64,000 bases of DNA from positions 605,433 to 669,432 of the forward strand of contig CAWINP010000007.1 in the NCBI GenBank assembly GCA_963837485.1. The letters are read 5' to 3'. The stretch comes from Solirubrobacter sp963837485. Lineage in GTDB: Bacteria; Actinomycetota; Thermoleophilia; Solirubrobacterales; Solirubrobacteraceae. The translations under genes were made by a program, and so were the position numbers. Below are positions 21,714 to 30,322 of this stretch, in pieces (the stretch's first letter is position 1; every line of letters begins with the position of its first letter). The notes under the pieces are model-generated. The model had not been told where the DNA came from and ran no database searches. It was given only the letters and a program-made list of their open reading frames with translations.

Positions 21714-22495
21714 GCGCGGTGGTCACCCAGCCGCGCGTCGTCCGCTCGGAGTGGACGAAGCTGCACTCGCTGCGCTCGAGCCGGATCACGCTGATCGTCG
21801 CCGTCGGCCTGGTGATCGGGCTCGGCGTGCTCATCGCGCTCGTGAGCGTGGGCACCTGGGACGCCGTCGACGAGGCGCACCGAGCGACCTACAACGCGGT
21901 CGAGCGCAGCCTCAGCGGCATCTACTTCGGCCAGCTCGCCTTCGGCGTGCTCGGCGTGATGCTCGTCAGCGGCGAGTACTCGACCGGCATGGCGCGGGCG
22001 ACCTTCGCCGCCGTCCCGCGGCGGCTGCCGGTGCTGTGGGGCAAGCTGGCGGTGTTCGTCGCCGTGACGTTCGTGCTCGGCACGCTGGCCTGCCTGGCCG
22101 CGTTCCTCGCCGCCCAGGAGATCTTCGCGAGCAAGCAGGTCGCAGCGAGCCTCGGCGACCCGGGCGTGCCGCGCGCCGTGCTCGGCGCCGGCGTCTTCCT
22201 GGCCGGCATCGGCGCGTTCGGCGTCGGCCTCGGCACGCTGCTGCGCAACACCGCGGCGGGGATCGCCACGCTGACCGGGCTGCTGTTCGTCGCGCCGGTG
22301 GTCGTCGACTCGCTGCCCCGGCGCTGGGCGGACGCCGTCGGCCCGTACCTGCCGGCCAACGCCGGAGCGGCGATGGCCTCGGTCGGGCATCACACCGGGC
22401 CGCTGACGCCGTGGGGTGGCCTGGCCGTGGTGGCGGCCTGGGTGGCGGTCGCGATCGCGCTCGCCGCCATCATGCTGATGCGACGCGACGTGTGA
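21710..22495 (+). CDS. ABC transporter permease
   Basis: A 261-residue ABC-2 type permease with six hydrophobic helices. The N-terminus VVRSEWTKLHSLRSSRITL is typical of actinobacterial exporters of this group. The SGEYSTGMARATFAAVPRR segment follows helix 2. It overlaps the ATPase gene by 4 nt and the kinase gene by 4 nt, so stoichiometric expression by translational coupling is likely. Substrate unknown. Confidence 0.88.
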   Translation: MSAVVTQPRVVRSEWTKLHSLRSSRITLIVAVGLVIGLGVLIALVSVGTWDAVDEAHRATYNAVERSLSGIYFGQLAFGVLGVMLVSGEYSTGMARATFAAVPRRLPVLWGKLAVFVAVTFVLGTLACLAAFLAAQEIFASKQVAASLGDPGVPRAVLGAGVFLAGIGAFGVGLGTLLRNTAAGIATLTGLLFVAPVVVDSLPRRWADAVGPYLPANAGAAMASVGHHTGPLTPWGGLAVVAAWVAVAIALAAIMLMRRDV

Positions 22496-23613
22496 CCGAC
22501 TCCCTGCGACAGCTCAAGCGCCATCCTCTCGCCGCCGACGCCCTGCTCGCGCTGGCCGTGCTCGCGGTCAGCGCGATCGGCGTGACCCACCAGCACCGGG
22601 CCGCGTCGGCGGCGTTCACCGTCGCTCTGGCGGCGCCGCTCGTGTGGCGGCGCCGCGCGCCGCTGCCGGTCTTCCTCGCGATCGCGGCGATCGCGTTCGC
22701 GCAGTGGCTCGCCGGCTTCGCGCTCACCGCCGACATCGCGCTGCTGGTGGCGATCTACACGGTGGCCGCGCACGAGTCGCGCCGCCGGCTCGCGCTCGCC
22801 GCGGCGATCCTCGAGACCGGGATCGTGCTCGCGACCGTCCGCTGGGCCGAGAGCGCGGAGCTGCTCGTGCTCGTCTTCCTCACCGGCATGGCCACGGCCG
22901 CGTCGGTGCTCGGCGTCAACATGCAGACCCGGCGGGCCTACCTCGCGGCGCTGGAGGAGCGGGCCGCGCAGCTCGAGCACCAGCGCGACCAGCAGGGCCG
23001 GCTCGCGGCGGCCGGCGAGCGCGCGCGCATCGCCCGCGAGATGCACGACATCGTCGCCCACAACCTGTCGGTGATGGTCGCGCTGGCCGACGGGGCGGGA
23101 TTCATGGCCGGCGCCGACCCGGAGCGCTCGTCCGGCGCGATGGAGCAGGTCTCGCGCACCGGGCGTCACGCGCTCGGCGAGATGCGCCGCCTGCTCGGCG
23201 TGCTGCGCGAGGGCGAGACGGCCGAGCTGGCGCCGCAGCCGGGCCTCGCCGACCTCGACGCGCTGCTCGCGCAGGTGCGCGCGACCGGCCTGCCCGTCAC
23301 GCTCGAGACGTCGGGGACGCCGGTCGCGCTCGGCGCCGGCGCGGAGCTGACCGTCTACCGGCTCGTGCAGGAGGCGCTCACCAACACGCTCAAGCACGCG
23401 GGCGCGGACGCGTCGGCGACGGTGCGGCTGCGGTACGAGGCCGAGGGCATCGACGTCGAGGTGACCGACGACGGCCGCGGCCGCGCGCACGTCGCGGCCG
23501 GCGGGCAGGGCCTCTCGGGCATGCGCGAGCGAGCGGCGGTCTACGGCGGCGCGATCGACGCCGGGCCCCGTCCCGGAGGCGGCTGGCGCGTGCACACCCG
23601 GCTGGCGGCATGA
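22492..23613 (+). CDS. Sensor histidine kinase of ABC exporter operon
   Basis: A 373-residue HisKA_3-type kinase with about five N-terminal membrane helices (15-150) and very short loops, a DesK/LiaS-like intramembrane-sensing architecture. The phospho-acceptor motif is ERARIAREMHDIVAHNL. The ATPase domain has LVQEALTNTLKHA and DDGRGRAHVAAGGQGLSGMRERA. It starts with GTG overlapping the permease stop, and its own stop overlaps the regulator ATG. It probably senses the state of the adjacent exporter or membrane. Confidence 0.9.
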   Translation: MTDSLRQLKRHPLAADALLALAVLAVSAIGVTHQHRAASAAFTVALAAPLVWRRRAPLPVFLAIAAIAFAQWLAGFALTADIALLVAIYTVAAHESRRRLALAAAILETGIVLATVRWAESAELLVLVFLTGMATAASVLGVNMQTRRAYLAALEERAAQLEHQRDQQGRLAAAGERARIAREMHDIVAHNLSVMVALADGAGFMAGADPERSSGAMEQVSRTGRHALGEMRRLLGVLREGETAELAPQPGLADLDALLAQVRATGLPVTLETSGTPVALGAGAELTVYRLVQEALTNTLKHAGADASATVRLRYEAEGIDVEVTDDGRGRAHVAAGGQGLSGMRERAAVYGGAIDAGPRPGGGWRVHTRLAA

Positions 23614-24281
23614 CGATCTCGGTCCTGCTCGCCGACGACCAGCCGCTGCTGCGGATGGGCTTCCGCATGATCCTCGACGCCCAGGCGGACATGACCGTCG
23701 CGGGAGAGGCGGCCGACGGCGCGGAGGCGATCGAGCGCACGGCGGCGCTGGCGCCCGACGTCGTGCTCATGGACGTGCGCATGCCGGGCACCGACGGCAT
23801 CGAGGCGACGCGCCGGATCGTCGCCGCGGGATCGGCCGCGCGGATCCTCATCCTCACCACATTCGACCTCGACGAGTACGCGTTCTCGGCGTTGCGCGCG
23901 GGCGCCAGCGGCTTCCTGCTCAAGGACGCGCCCCCGGGCGACCTGCTGTCCGGCATCCGCGCCGTCGCGGGCGGCGACGCGGTCGTCGCGCCGAGCCTCA
24001 CGCGCCGGCTGCTGGACGCCTACGCGCACCGGCTGCCCGACGATCGCGTGCCCGAGTCGCGCGCGGCTCGCCTGGATCCGCTGACCGGTCGCGAGCGCGA
24101 GGTGCTGCTGGCGCTCGCGCGCGGGCTCTCGAACGCGGAGATCGCCGAGCGCCTGGTCGTCTCCGAGGCGACCGTGAAGACGCACGTCGGCCGCATCCTC
24201 ACCAAGCTCGGCCTGCGCGACCGCGTCCAGGCGGTGATCCTGGCCTACGAGACGGGGGTCGTTCAGGCGTCGCAGCGCTAG
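23610..24281 (+). CDS. NarL-type response regulator of exporter operon
   Basis: A 223-residue response regulator. The receiver domain has LLADDQPLLRMGF, acceptor Asp in VVLMDVRMPGTDGIEA and FLLKDAPPGDLL. The LuxR HTH domain (about 155-215) has LTGREREVLLALARGLSNAEIAERLVVSEATVKTHVGRILTKL in part. It is the last gene of the ABC-kinase-regulator operon, and presumably activates it on a membrane or antibiotic signal. Confidence 0.92.
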   Translation: MTISVLLADDQPLLRMGFRMILDAQADMTVAGEAADGAEAIERTAALAPDVVLMDVRMPGTDGIEATRRIVAAGSAARILILTTFDLDEYAFSALRAGASGFLLKDAPPGDLLSGIRAVAGGDAVVAPSLTRRLLDAYAHRLPDDRVPESRAARLDPLTGREREVLLALARGLSNAEIAERLVVSEATVKTHVGRILTKLGLRDRVQAVILAYETGVVQASQR

Positions 24282-24335
24282 CGTTCAGCGCATCACGCGC
24301 CCCCCGTTGACGAGTACGACCTGCCCGGAGCGGCG

Positions 24336-26246
24336 ATGACCGCGCTCTGGACCCCGCCTGCGGACGTGTGCGAGACGACCGAGATCGGCCGCTACGTGCA
24401 GTGGCTTGACCGCGGGTTCGCGAGCTACGACGAGCTGTGGCGCTGGTCGGTCACCGACCAGGAGGGGTTCTGGGCGTCGATCTGGGACTTCTTCGGCCTC
24501 CAGGGCGGCTACGAGCGCGTGCTGTCGGGCGAGATGCCGGATGCGCGCTGGTTCGAGGGCGCGCGGCTGAACTACGTCGAGCACCTGCTCGGCGGCGAAG
24601 GCGTGGCGGTCGTCGCCCGCTCGCAGACCCGCGGGCCGATCGAGCTGACGTTCGCGGACCTGCGCGACCAGGTCGCGCGCGTGCGCGCCGGGCTGCTGCG
24701 GCTCGGCGTGGGCCCCGGCGACCGCGTCGCCGGCTACCTGCCGAACATCCCGGAGACGCTGGTCGCGTTCGCGGCGACCGCATCGCTCGGCGCGATCTGG
24801 GCGAGCTGCGCGCCGGAGCTGGGCGCGCGGAGCGTGTCGGCCCGGCTCGCGCAGCTCGAGCCGAAGGTGCTGTTCGCGGTCTCCGGCTACGGCTACCGCA
24901 ACCGGATGGTCGACCGGCGCGACGAGGTGGCCGCGGTCCGCGCCGCGGTCGCCGGCATCGAGCACGTCGTGGAGGTCCCGTACGGCGAGTCCGCGCTGCC
25001 CGGCGCGCTGGCGTGGGACGAGTTGAGCGCGCAGTCCGCGCCGCTCGAGTTCGCCCGCCTGCCGTTCGACCACCCGCTGCACGTGCTGTTCTCCTCGGGC
25101 ACCACCGGCAGGCCGAAGGCGATCGTCCACGGCCACGGCGGCATCCTGCTCGAGCTGCTGAAGTCCAACGCCCTGCACTGGGACCTCAAGCCCGGCGGAC
25201 GGCTGCAGTGGTTCACGACGACGAGCTGGATGATGTGGAACGCGCTCGTCTCCGCGCTGCTCGTGCGCTCCTCGATCGTGATGCTCGACGGCGACCCGGC
25301 GTGGCCGTCGCTCGACGCCCAGTGGGCGCTCGCCGAGGAGCTGCGCCCGACGGTCATGGGCGCCGCCCCGGCGTACGTGATGGCGTGCCGCAAGGCGGGG
25401 CTGGAGCCCGGGGCCTCGCACGACCTGTCCTCGATCCAGGTCTTCGTCACGGCCGGCTCGCCGCTGCCCGGCGAGGGCTACCGCTGGCTGTACGACCAGC
25501 TCGGGAGCGACACGCTGCTGATCAACGGCAGCGGGGGCACCGACGTCTGCACCGGGATCGTCAGCGGCAGCCCGTGGCAGACCGTCTACGAGGGCGAGAT
25601 CTCCGGCCCGTGCCTCGGCGTCGCCGCGCGTGCGTTCGACCTCGACGGCAACGAGCTGGCCGGTGAGCTCGGCGAGCTCGTGATCACGCGCCCGCTGCCG
25701 TCGATGCCGCTCGGCTTCTGGGGCGACGAGGACGGCAGCCGTTACCGCGGCGAGTATTTCGGAGCGTACGCCGGCGTGTGGCGCCAGGGAGACTGGATCC
25801 GCTTCACCGAACGCGGCTCGTGCGTGGTCACCGGGCGCTCGGACGCGACGCTGAACCGCGGCGGCGTGCGGCTCGGCACCGGCGAGTTCTACGCGGTCAT
25901 CGAGGAGCTCCCGGAGGTGCTCGACAGCCTCGTCGTGCACCTCGAGGATGCCGGCGGCGGCGCCGGCGAGCTGCGGCTCTTCGTCGTGCTCGCGGACGGC
26001 GCGGAGCTCGGCGAGCCGCTGCGCGAGCGGATCCGCTCGGCCCTGCGTCGCGACCTCTCCCCGCGCCATGTCCCGGACCGGATCGACGCCGTCCCGGGCA
26101 TCCCGCGCACGCTGACCGGCAAGAAGCTCGAGGCCCCGGTCAAGCGGATCCTGCTCGGCACGCCGCCCGAGCAGGTCACCTCGCGTGACGCGCTGCAGGA
26201 CCCCGCCGCGCTCGACGCGTTCACCGCGCTGGCCTCGGCGCGGTGA
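24336..26246 (+). CDS. Acetoacetyl-CoA synthetase
   Basis: A 636-residue AMP-forming ligase that converts acetoacetate to acetoacetyl-CoA, feeding ketone or PHB-type carbon into central metabolism. The N-terminal ACAS_N domain has FWASIWDFFGL. The P-loop is FSSGTTGRPKAIVHGHGG, followed by TTSWMMWN, and INGSGGTDVCTGIVSG. The C-terminal hinge is GRSDATLNRGGVRLGTGEFY and the catalytic lysine region is PRTLTGKKLEAPVKRIL. Length fits the family. It is convergent with the esterase gene; a hairpin lies between them. Confidence 0.92.
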   Translation: MTALWTPPADVCETTEIGRYVQWLDRGFASYDELWRWSVTDQEGFWASIWDFFGLQGGYERVLSGEMPDARWFEGARLNYVEHLLGGEGVAVVARSQTRGPIELTFADLRDQVARVRAGLLRLGVGPGDRVAGYLPNIPETLVAFAATASLGAIWASCAPELGARSVSARLAQLEPKVLFAVSGYGYRNRMVDRRDEVAAVRAAVAGIEHVVEVPYGESALPGALAWDELSAQSAPLEFARLPFDHPLHVLFSSGTTGRPKAIVHGHGGILLELLKSNALHWDLKPGGRLQWFTTTSWMMWNALVSALLVRSSIVMLDGDPAWPSLDAQWALAEELRPTVMGAAPAYVMACRKAGLEPGASHDLSSIQVFVTAGSPLPGEGYRWLYDQLGSDTLLINGSGGTDVCTGIVSGSPWQTVYEGEISGPCLGVAARAFDLDGNELAGELGELVITRPLPSMPLGFWGDEDGSRYRGEYFGAYAGVWRQGDWIRFTERGSCVVTGRSDATLNRGGVRLGTGEFYAVIEELPEVLDSLVVHLEDAGGGAGELRLFVVLADGAELGEPLRERIRSALRRDLSPRHVPDRIDAVPGIPRTLTGKKLEAPVKRILLGTPPEQVTSRDALQDPAALDAFTALASAR

Positions 26247-26270
26247 CGCCGAGCCCCGCGGCGGGGCGAG

Positions 26271-26299
26271 GCTGTCCTCCGCGAGACACGGAGGACAGC
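26271..26299. terminator. Bidirectional hairpin between convergent genes
   Basis: A perfect 11-bp stem (GCTGTCCTCCG / CGGAGGACAGC) with a 7-base loop lies between the convergent ligase and esterase genes. A second G+C-rich hairpin (GCCCCG/CGGGGC) sits just upstream at about 26252-26267. There is no T-tract, as is common for actinobacterial terminators. Confidence 0.65.
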
Positions 26300-26322
26300 A
26301 TGCCTGAACTGCTTTCAGATGC

Positions 26323-28209
26323 TCACGGCGTCGTGGTGGAGAGCGTGAACGTCAGCGTCCGGCTGTATGTGCCGGTGCGGAGCGCTTCGTTGGCCCCGAT
26401 GTGCTGGCTGAAGCCGATCGTGACCGGGTCGTTGGAGACCGGTGCGGTCCAGCTCGCCTTCGACAGCGTCACCTGCAGCGGATCGGCGAGCGAGAACGCG
26501 CCGTTGGTGAGGTGACCGGGGTCCGAGACGCTCAGCGCCGCGTCACCCGCGGTGCTGGTCACGTTCGCCGGCGTCTGCGCCGTGTAGGTCTTCTCGACGC
26601 CGGCCGTGAACGCGCCGAACGACGCCGCCGGGCCGAGCGTCAGCGAGAGCGTCGCCGGCACCGTGCCGCCGACGGTGGTGACGGAGAACTTGTCCGACGA
26701 GCTCGAGTTGTAGAGCGCGTCGCCGCTGTAGACGACGCGCACGTCGCTCGCGTTGGCGACCGGAAGCGTCGCCTTGCCGCCCGACAGCGCGACCGGCGCG
26801 CCGAGGGCCGTGCTGCCGCTGAACGCCTGCACCGTCCCGGTCGGGACAGCCGGCTCGGCCGTGGCGGGCGTCACAGTCACCGCGAGCGTTCCCGCGCCCG
26901 CGACCACCGCCGTCCGCGTCGTGCGGAACGCCACGCCGCCGGCGTAGTGGTTGAGCAGGATCCGCCACGTGTACCACTCGTGGCCGCCGTCGATCGTGTC
27001 GTCGAGGAACGGCACGCCGTTGTCGACCAGCCGCTGCTCGAACGTCGTCTTGCCGGGGAGCGTGATCGAGTCGAAGCGCCCGCCGCCCACGACCAGGGCC
27101 AGCAGCTTCTTCAGGTCCGGGTTGGCGTAGCGGGCGTCGCCGGCCGGCGGCGCGCCTCCGGTGCCGATGCTCCACGTCGCGTAGTAGCCGAACGACGTCG
27201 TCGCGTTGAAGATCAGCTGGTTGGCGCGCGAGCCGCCGGCCGACAGGCCCGCGAAGGCCCGGTCGGACGCGTTGTGGGAGACGTTGTACTTGGACTCCAC
27301 GAACGGGATGACCCGGGTGAGCAGATCGGTCTGATAGCCGGCGTTGCCGCCCGGCAGGCCGTTGAAGTTCGTCGCCACGACGACCGCGGGCTGCATCTTC
27401 CCCGCGGCGATCAGGTTGTCGATGATCCGGTTGGCGACGCCCTGGGTGAACCAGTCGGCCTCGTTGCCGCCGGCGCCGTGGCTGAGGTAGAGCGTCGGAT
27501 ACGGCAGCGCGCGGCCGGCGTCATATCCGGGCGGCGTGTACACGGCCACGTAGTGCCGGCCGGCCGGGTTCGTCGACTCCGGGTCGTCGTAGGTGAGATC
27601 GGCGAGCGCGCCGTGCACGGCGTTGGGCGCCTCCTGCGACAGGTCGCGTGTGCCGAACGCCGGGTCCGACGGAACGTAGACCTGGCTGGTCGGCTCCACC
27701 GCCCCGCTCGTGACGCCGCCGACCGTGTTGAACGGGGGGTTGCTCGGATCGGAGAGCTCCGTGCAGCCCGAGAGCTGCGGCGCCGCCGCGTCGCAGTTGC
27801 GGTAGAAGCCGTACGTGTAGCTGCCCGACGGCATCGGCGTCGTGTACGACCACACGCCGGTCTGGCTGTCGAGCGTCATGTCGGCGACCGGCCAGTTCGC
27901 CGCCGCGCCGCTGTTCGGGTTCGCGATCGGGAAGTCGCCGACGAGCCACTGCGAAGGCGTCCGCCCCGCAGAGCTCGTGGTCGTCGTGTCGCCGAGGCCC
28001 GAGAAGAACCACTCGCCCCGGATCCGCATGCGCGTCGCGGTCGGGTCATAAATCCGGAACGTGATCGTGTATCCGGTCGGGGCGGCAGCGGTATGCGTGA
28101 CCTCCGGCGAAACCACCGCGGGTACCTGCGCACGCGCCATCGGCGCGAGCGCAAGCGCAAGCATCCCGACCCCCACTCCCGCGGCCAGGCGGGAACGCGT
28201 CCTGTTCAT
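26323..28209 (-). CDS. Secreted esterase with C-terminal beta domains
   Basis: A 628-residue exported protein with a signal peptide (about 1-28). An early-set/CBM48-like beta domain lies at about 35-150. An esterase D/feruloyl-esterase-like alpha/beta hydrolase domain lies at about 190-440, with nucleophile in FAGLSAGGS (Ser near 323) and His in DTIDGGHEW. An Ig-like repeat occupies about 450-540. A WxL-like C-terminal domain ends SNDPVTIGFSQHIGANEALRTG. The ATG at 28209 has a strong GGAGGAGG ribosome-binding site. It probably cleaves ester-linked plant polymers or glycan esters outside the cell; substrate not proven. Confidence 0.85.
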   Translation of the reverse strand: MNRTRSRLAAGVGVGMLALALAPMARAQVPAVVSPEVTHTAAAPTGYTITFRIYDPTATRMRIRGEWFFSGLGDTTTTSSAGRTPSQWLVGDFPIANPNSGAAANWPVADMTLDSQTGVWSYTTPMPSGSYTYGFYRNCDAAAPQLSGCTELSDPSNPPFNTVGGVTSGAVEPTSQVYVPSDPAFGTRDLSQEAPNAVHGALADLTYDDPESTNPAGRHYVAVYTPPGYDAGRALPYPTLYLSHGAGGNEADWFTQGVANRIIDNLIAAGKMQPAVVVATNFNGLPGGNAGYQTDLLTRVIPFVESKYNVSHNASDRAFAGLSAGGSRANQLIFNATTSFGYYATWSIGTGGAPPAGDARYANPDLKKLLALVVGGGRFDSITLPGKTTFEQRLVDNGVPFLDDTIDGGHEWYTWRILLNHYAGGVAFRTTRTAVVAGAGTLAVTVTPATAEPAVPTGTVQAFSGSTALGAPVALSGGKATLPVANASDVRVVYSGDALYNSSSSDKFSVTTVGGTVPATLSLTLGPAASFGAFTAGVEKTYTAQTPANVTSTAGDAALSVSDPGHLTNGAFSLADPLQVTLSKASWTAPVSNDPVTIGFSQHIGANEALRTGTYSRTLTFTLSTTTP

Positions 28210-28255
28210 GCCTCCTCCTTCCCCTTGACGGGGCACCTCTGGACGTAGTCTGCGC

Positions 28256-28280
28256 AAAAATGGACGCTATTGCAGCGTCC
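28256..28280 (-). terminator. Rho-independent terminator after truncated sigma gene
   Basis: On the minus strand, a perfect stem GGACGCT-GCAAT-AGCGTCC (28262-28280) is followed by A and five T residues (28256-28260). This is a classical intrinsic terminator, rare in this G+C-rich window. It ends transcription from the sigma-factor direction before the secreted esterase. Confidence 0.75.
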
Positions 28281-28293
28281 CGTGGCTCGCATG

Positions 28294-28306
28294 AGGGGAA
28301 ACCCCT
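28294..28306 (-). promoter_or_regulatory. GGGG-TTT-CCCC element upstream of esterase
   Basis: The inverted repeat AGGGG-TTT-CCCCT lies about 85 bp upstream of the esterase ATG and immediately upstream of the intrinsic terminator. Such short G/C palindromes can be LuxR-type regulator sites, but no direct evidence ties it to a regulator here. Confidence 0.3.
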
Positions 28307-28376
28307 AGTGCTCTTCGCGAGTTAGCCGAAGCGCAGGCCGAAGCGCTCGCACAGCGCCGGCACCTGACGCCGGGCC

Positions 28377-29012
28377 TCACGCCTCGCGGACGAGCCGGGC
28401 GGCCGTCTCGGTGCTGGGCGCGTCGATCGCCGACAGGTAGCGGTGGAGCGTCCGGCGCTGCGCCTCGCCGGGCTCGCTCCTGGACCAGCTCAGGCGGCCC
28501 GGCGCGAGGCGGGCGCGCAGGCCGCTGCGAGCGCGCTGCAGCGCGCTGTTGCTGGCCGGGACGGAGGTAGCCATCGCGGTGGCCGTCTCGGTCGCCGTCC
28601 AGTTGAGGACGTCGCGCATCACGAGCGCCGTGTGCTGGGCGGGCGGGAGGTGGGCGATCGCGGCCGCCAGCGCGAGCTCGACCGTCTCGCGCGCGACCAG
28701 CAGCTCGTCCGGGCGCTCGTCGGGCCGGTCGGCCGGCTCCGGGCGGTCGTCGAGCGGCGCGACCGCCGGCTCGCGCCGGGCCATCATGTCCAGGCAGGCG
28801 TTGGTGGCGATCCGGTACAGCCATCCCCGCGGCGAGTCCGACGCCTGGGTGCGGCGAGAGCGCCACGCGCGCAGCAGCGTCTCCTGCAGCGCGTCCTCGC
28901 CGTCCGCCGGCGAGCCGAGCAGGCGGATGCAGTGGCGGTGCAGCTCGTCGCGGTGGAGCTCGAGCACGGAGGCGAAGGCGTGTTCGTCGGTGGGGGTCGG
29001 CACGCCGGCCAT
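28377..29012 (-). CDS. Truncated sigma-70 factor (SigJ/ECF41-like)
   Basis: About 211 residues from ATG 29012 (225 from ATG 29054). Region 2 is seen in HRDELHRHCIRLLGSPADGEDALQETLLRAW and GWLYRIATNACLDMM. Region 4 has HLPPAQHTALVMRDVLNWTATETATAM. Relatives normally continue into a SnoaL-like C-terminal domain that tunes activity (full length about 330). Here the protein stops after the first SnoaL helix (HRYLSAIDAPSTETAARLVREA). It also has unusual residues in the region 4 recognition helix (TSVPASNSALQRAR matches SVAAVNSALQRAR of relatives). The gene may be partly degenerate or deregulated. Confidence 0.75.
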   Translation of the reverse strand: MAGVPTPTDEHAFASVLELHRDELHRHCIRLLGSPADGEDALQETLLRAWRSRRTQASDSPRGWLYRIATNACLDMMARREPAVAPLDDRPEPADRPDERPDELLVARETVELALAAAIAHLPPAQHTALVMRDVLNWTATETATAMATSVPASNSALQRARSGLRARLAPGRLSWSRSEPGEAQRRTLHRYLSAIDAPSTETAARLVREA

Positions 29013-29110
29013 GCTCGCGGGCCGCCTCGCGAAAGGGAAAGGCCGATCCTGCATCGCGGTCGTGCACGATGCGCATCACCGGTCGAAGCGCCCGCGGCAT
29101 ACTCGCCACA

Positions 29111-30322
29111 ATGAGCGGAGAGGTGCTCGCCTTCCCCCAGGCGCCCGACGGCGTCGAGATCCGCCACCTGCGCGCGTTCGTCGCCGTCGCGGAGGAGCTG
29201 AACTTCAACCGCGCGGCCGCGCGGCTGTACCTCTCCCAGCCCGCGCTCAGCCGCCAGATCCGCGCGCTCGAGCGGCTGCTCGGCTGCGAGCTGCTGCGCC
29301 GCTCGACTCACCGCGTCGAGCTGACCGTGGCCGGGAGCGCGCTGCTGGACCGCGCGCGCCGCCTGCTCGCCGACCTCGACGAGGCGATCTCCACCACGCA
29401 GTCGGTCGGCGGCGAGCTGGCCAACCGCATGGCCACGCTGTGGGCGCCGGTGCTCGAGGTGGTCGCCGCCAGCCGCGACATCGAGGAGATGCGGACGGCC
29501 TACGAGACGTTCCTCGCGCAGTCCCCCGTGCCGGACGGCATCGCGGTCCGGCCGGTGCTCGCGGGCGGCGTCTCCTCGCTCGCGCTGACGCCGGCCGGCG
29601 GCGACCCCGGGACCGCGATCCTCTTCCTGCACGGCGGCGGCTTCACGATCGGCTCCGCCTACGGCTACCGGCCGCTGGTCGGCGCGCTGGTCGCCGCAGC
29701 CGGCACGGGAGCGCTGGTGCCGGACTTCCGGCTCGCGCCCGAGCACCCGTTCCCGGCCGCGGTGGAGGACGCGGTGAGCGCCTACCGCTGGCTGGCAGGG
29801 CAGCGCGGCGCCGGCGCGATCGTGCTCGCCGGCGACTCGGCCGGCGCCGGGCTCGCATGCTCGCTGCTGCTCAGGCTGCGCGCGCAGGGGCTGCCGCTGC
29901 CGGCGGGCGCCGTGTTCCTGTGCCCCGGCGTGGACCCCTCCGGCAGCACCATCCTCGCCGCGGTGCCCAGCCCGGAGCCCGCGCAGGTCGAGCAGCTCCA
30001 CCGCGCCACCGACGCCTACCTCTCCGGGCATCCGGCCGACGACCCGGCGGTCAACGCGCTCGTCGCCGACCTCCGCGGGTTCCCGCCGACGCTCGTGCAG
30101 GCCGCGGTCGGCGACCTGATCCGGCCCGACGCGGAGGCGTTCGTCGAGCGCGCGACCGCGCACGGCGTCGACGTGCGGCTGGAGCTATACAGCGCCGACA
30201 CGCACGTCTTTCACGTGTTCTGGCCGTTTCTGCCCGAGGCGGCCGACGCGCTCCAGCAGGCGGGCGCCTTCATCCGCGAGCGACTTCAGCAGCGGCGCCG
30301 CGTGCCGATCAAATTGGAGTAG
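29111..30322 (+). CDS. LysR-type HTH fused to HSL-family esterase
   Basis: A 403-residue fusion. Residues about 17-76 are a complete LysR helix-turn-helix (IRHLRAFVAVAEELNFNRAA, LYLSQPALSRQIRALERLLG) with its linker helix to about 110. The usual LysR effector domain is absent. Instead, about 130-395 form an alpha/beta-hydrolase-3 (hormone-sensitive lipase) domain: oxyanion HGGG (near 174), nucleophile GDSAGAG (Ser near 243), Asp in VGDLIRPDAEAF (near 334) and His in THVFHVFW (near 365). The triad looks intact. It overlaps the GGDEF/HD-GYP gene by 1 nt and is divergent from the truncated sigma gene. Confidence 0.88.
   Translation: MSGEVLAFPQAPDGVEIRHLRAFVAVAEELNFNRAAARLYLSQPALSRQIRALERLLGCELLRRSTHRVELTVAGSALLDRARRLLADLDEAISTTQSVGGELANRMATLWAPVLEVVAASRDIEEMRTAYETFLAQSPVPDGIAVRPVLAGGVSSLALTPAGGDPGTAILFLHGGGFTIGSAYGYRPLVGALVAAAGTGALVPDFRLAPEHPFPAAVEDAVSAYRWLAGQRGAGAIVLAGDSAGAGLACSLLLRLRAQGLPLPAGAVFLCPGVDPSGSTILAAVPSPEPAQVEQLHRATDAYLSGHPADDPAVNALVADLRGFPPTLVQAAVGDLIRPDAEAFVERATAHGVDVRLELYSADTHVFHVFWPFLPEAADALQQAGAFIRERLQQRRRVPIKLE

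Noticed and set aside
26300..26515. Small plus-strand ORF starting MPELLSDAHG with GGAGG upstream
   Set aside because: It lies antisense to the secreted esterase; the apparent ribosome-binding site is the right arm of the hairpin terminator.
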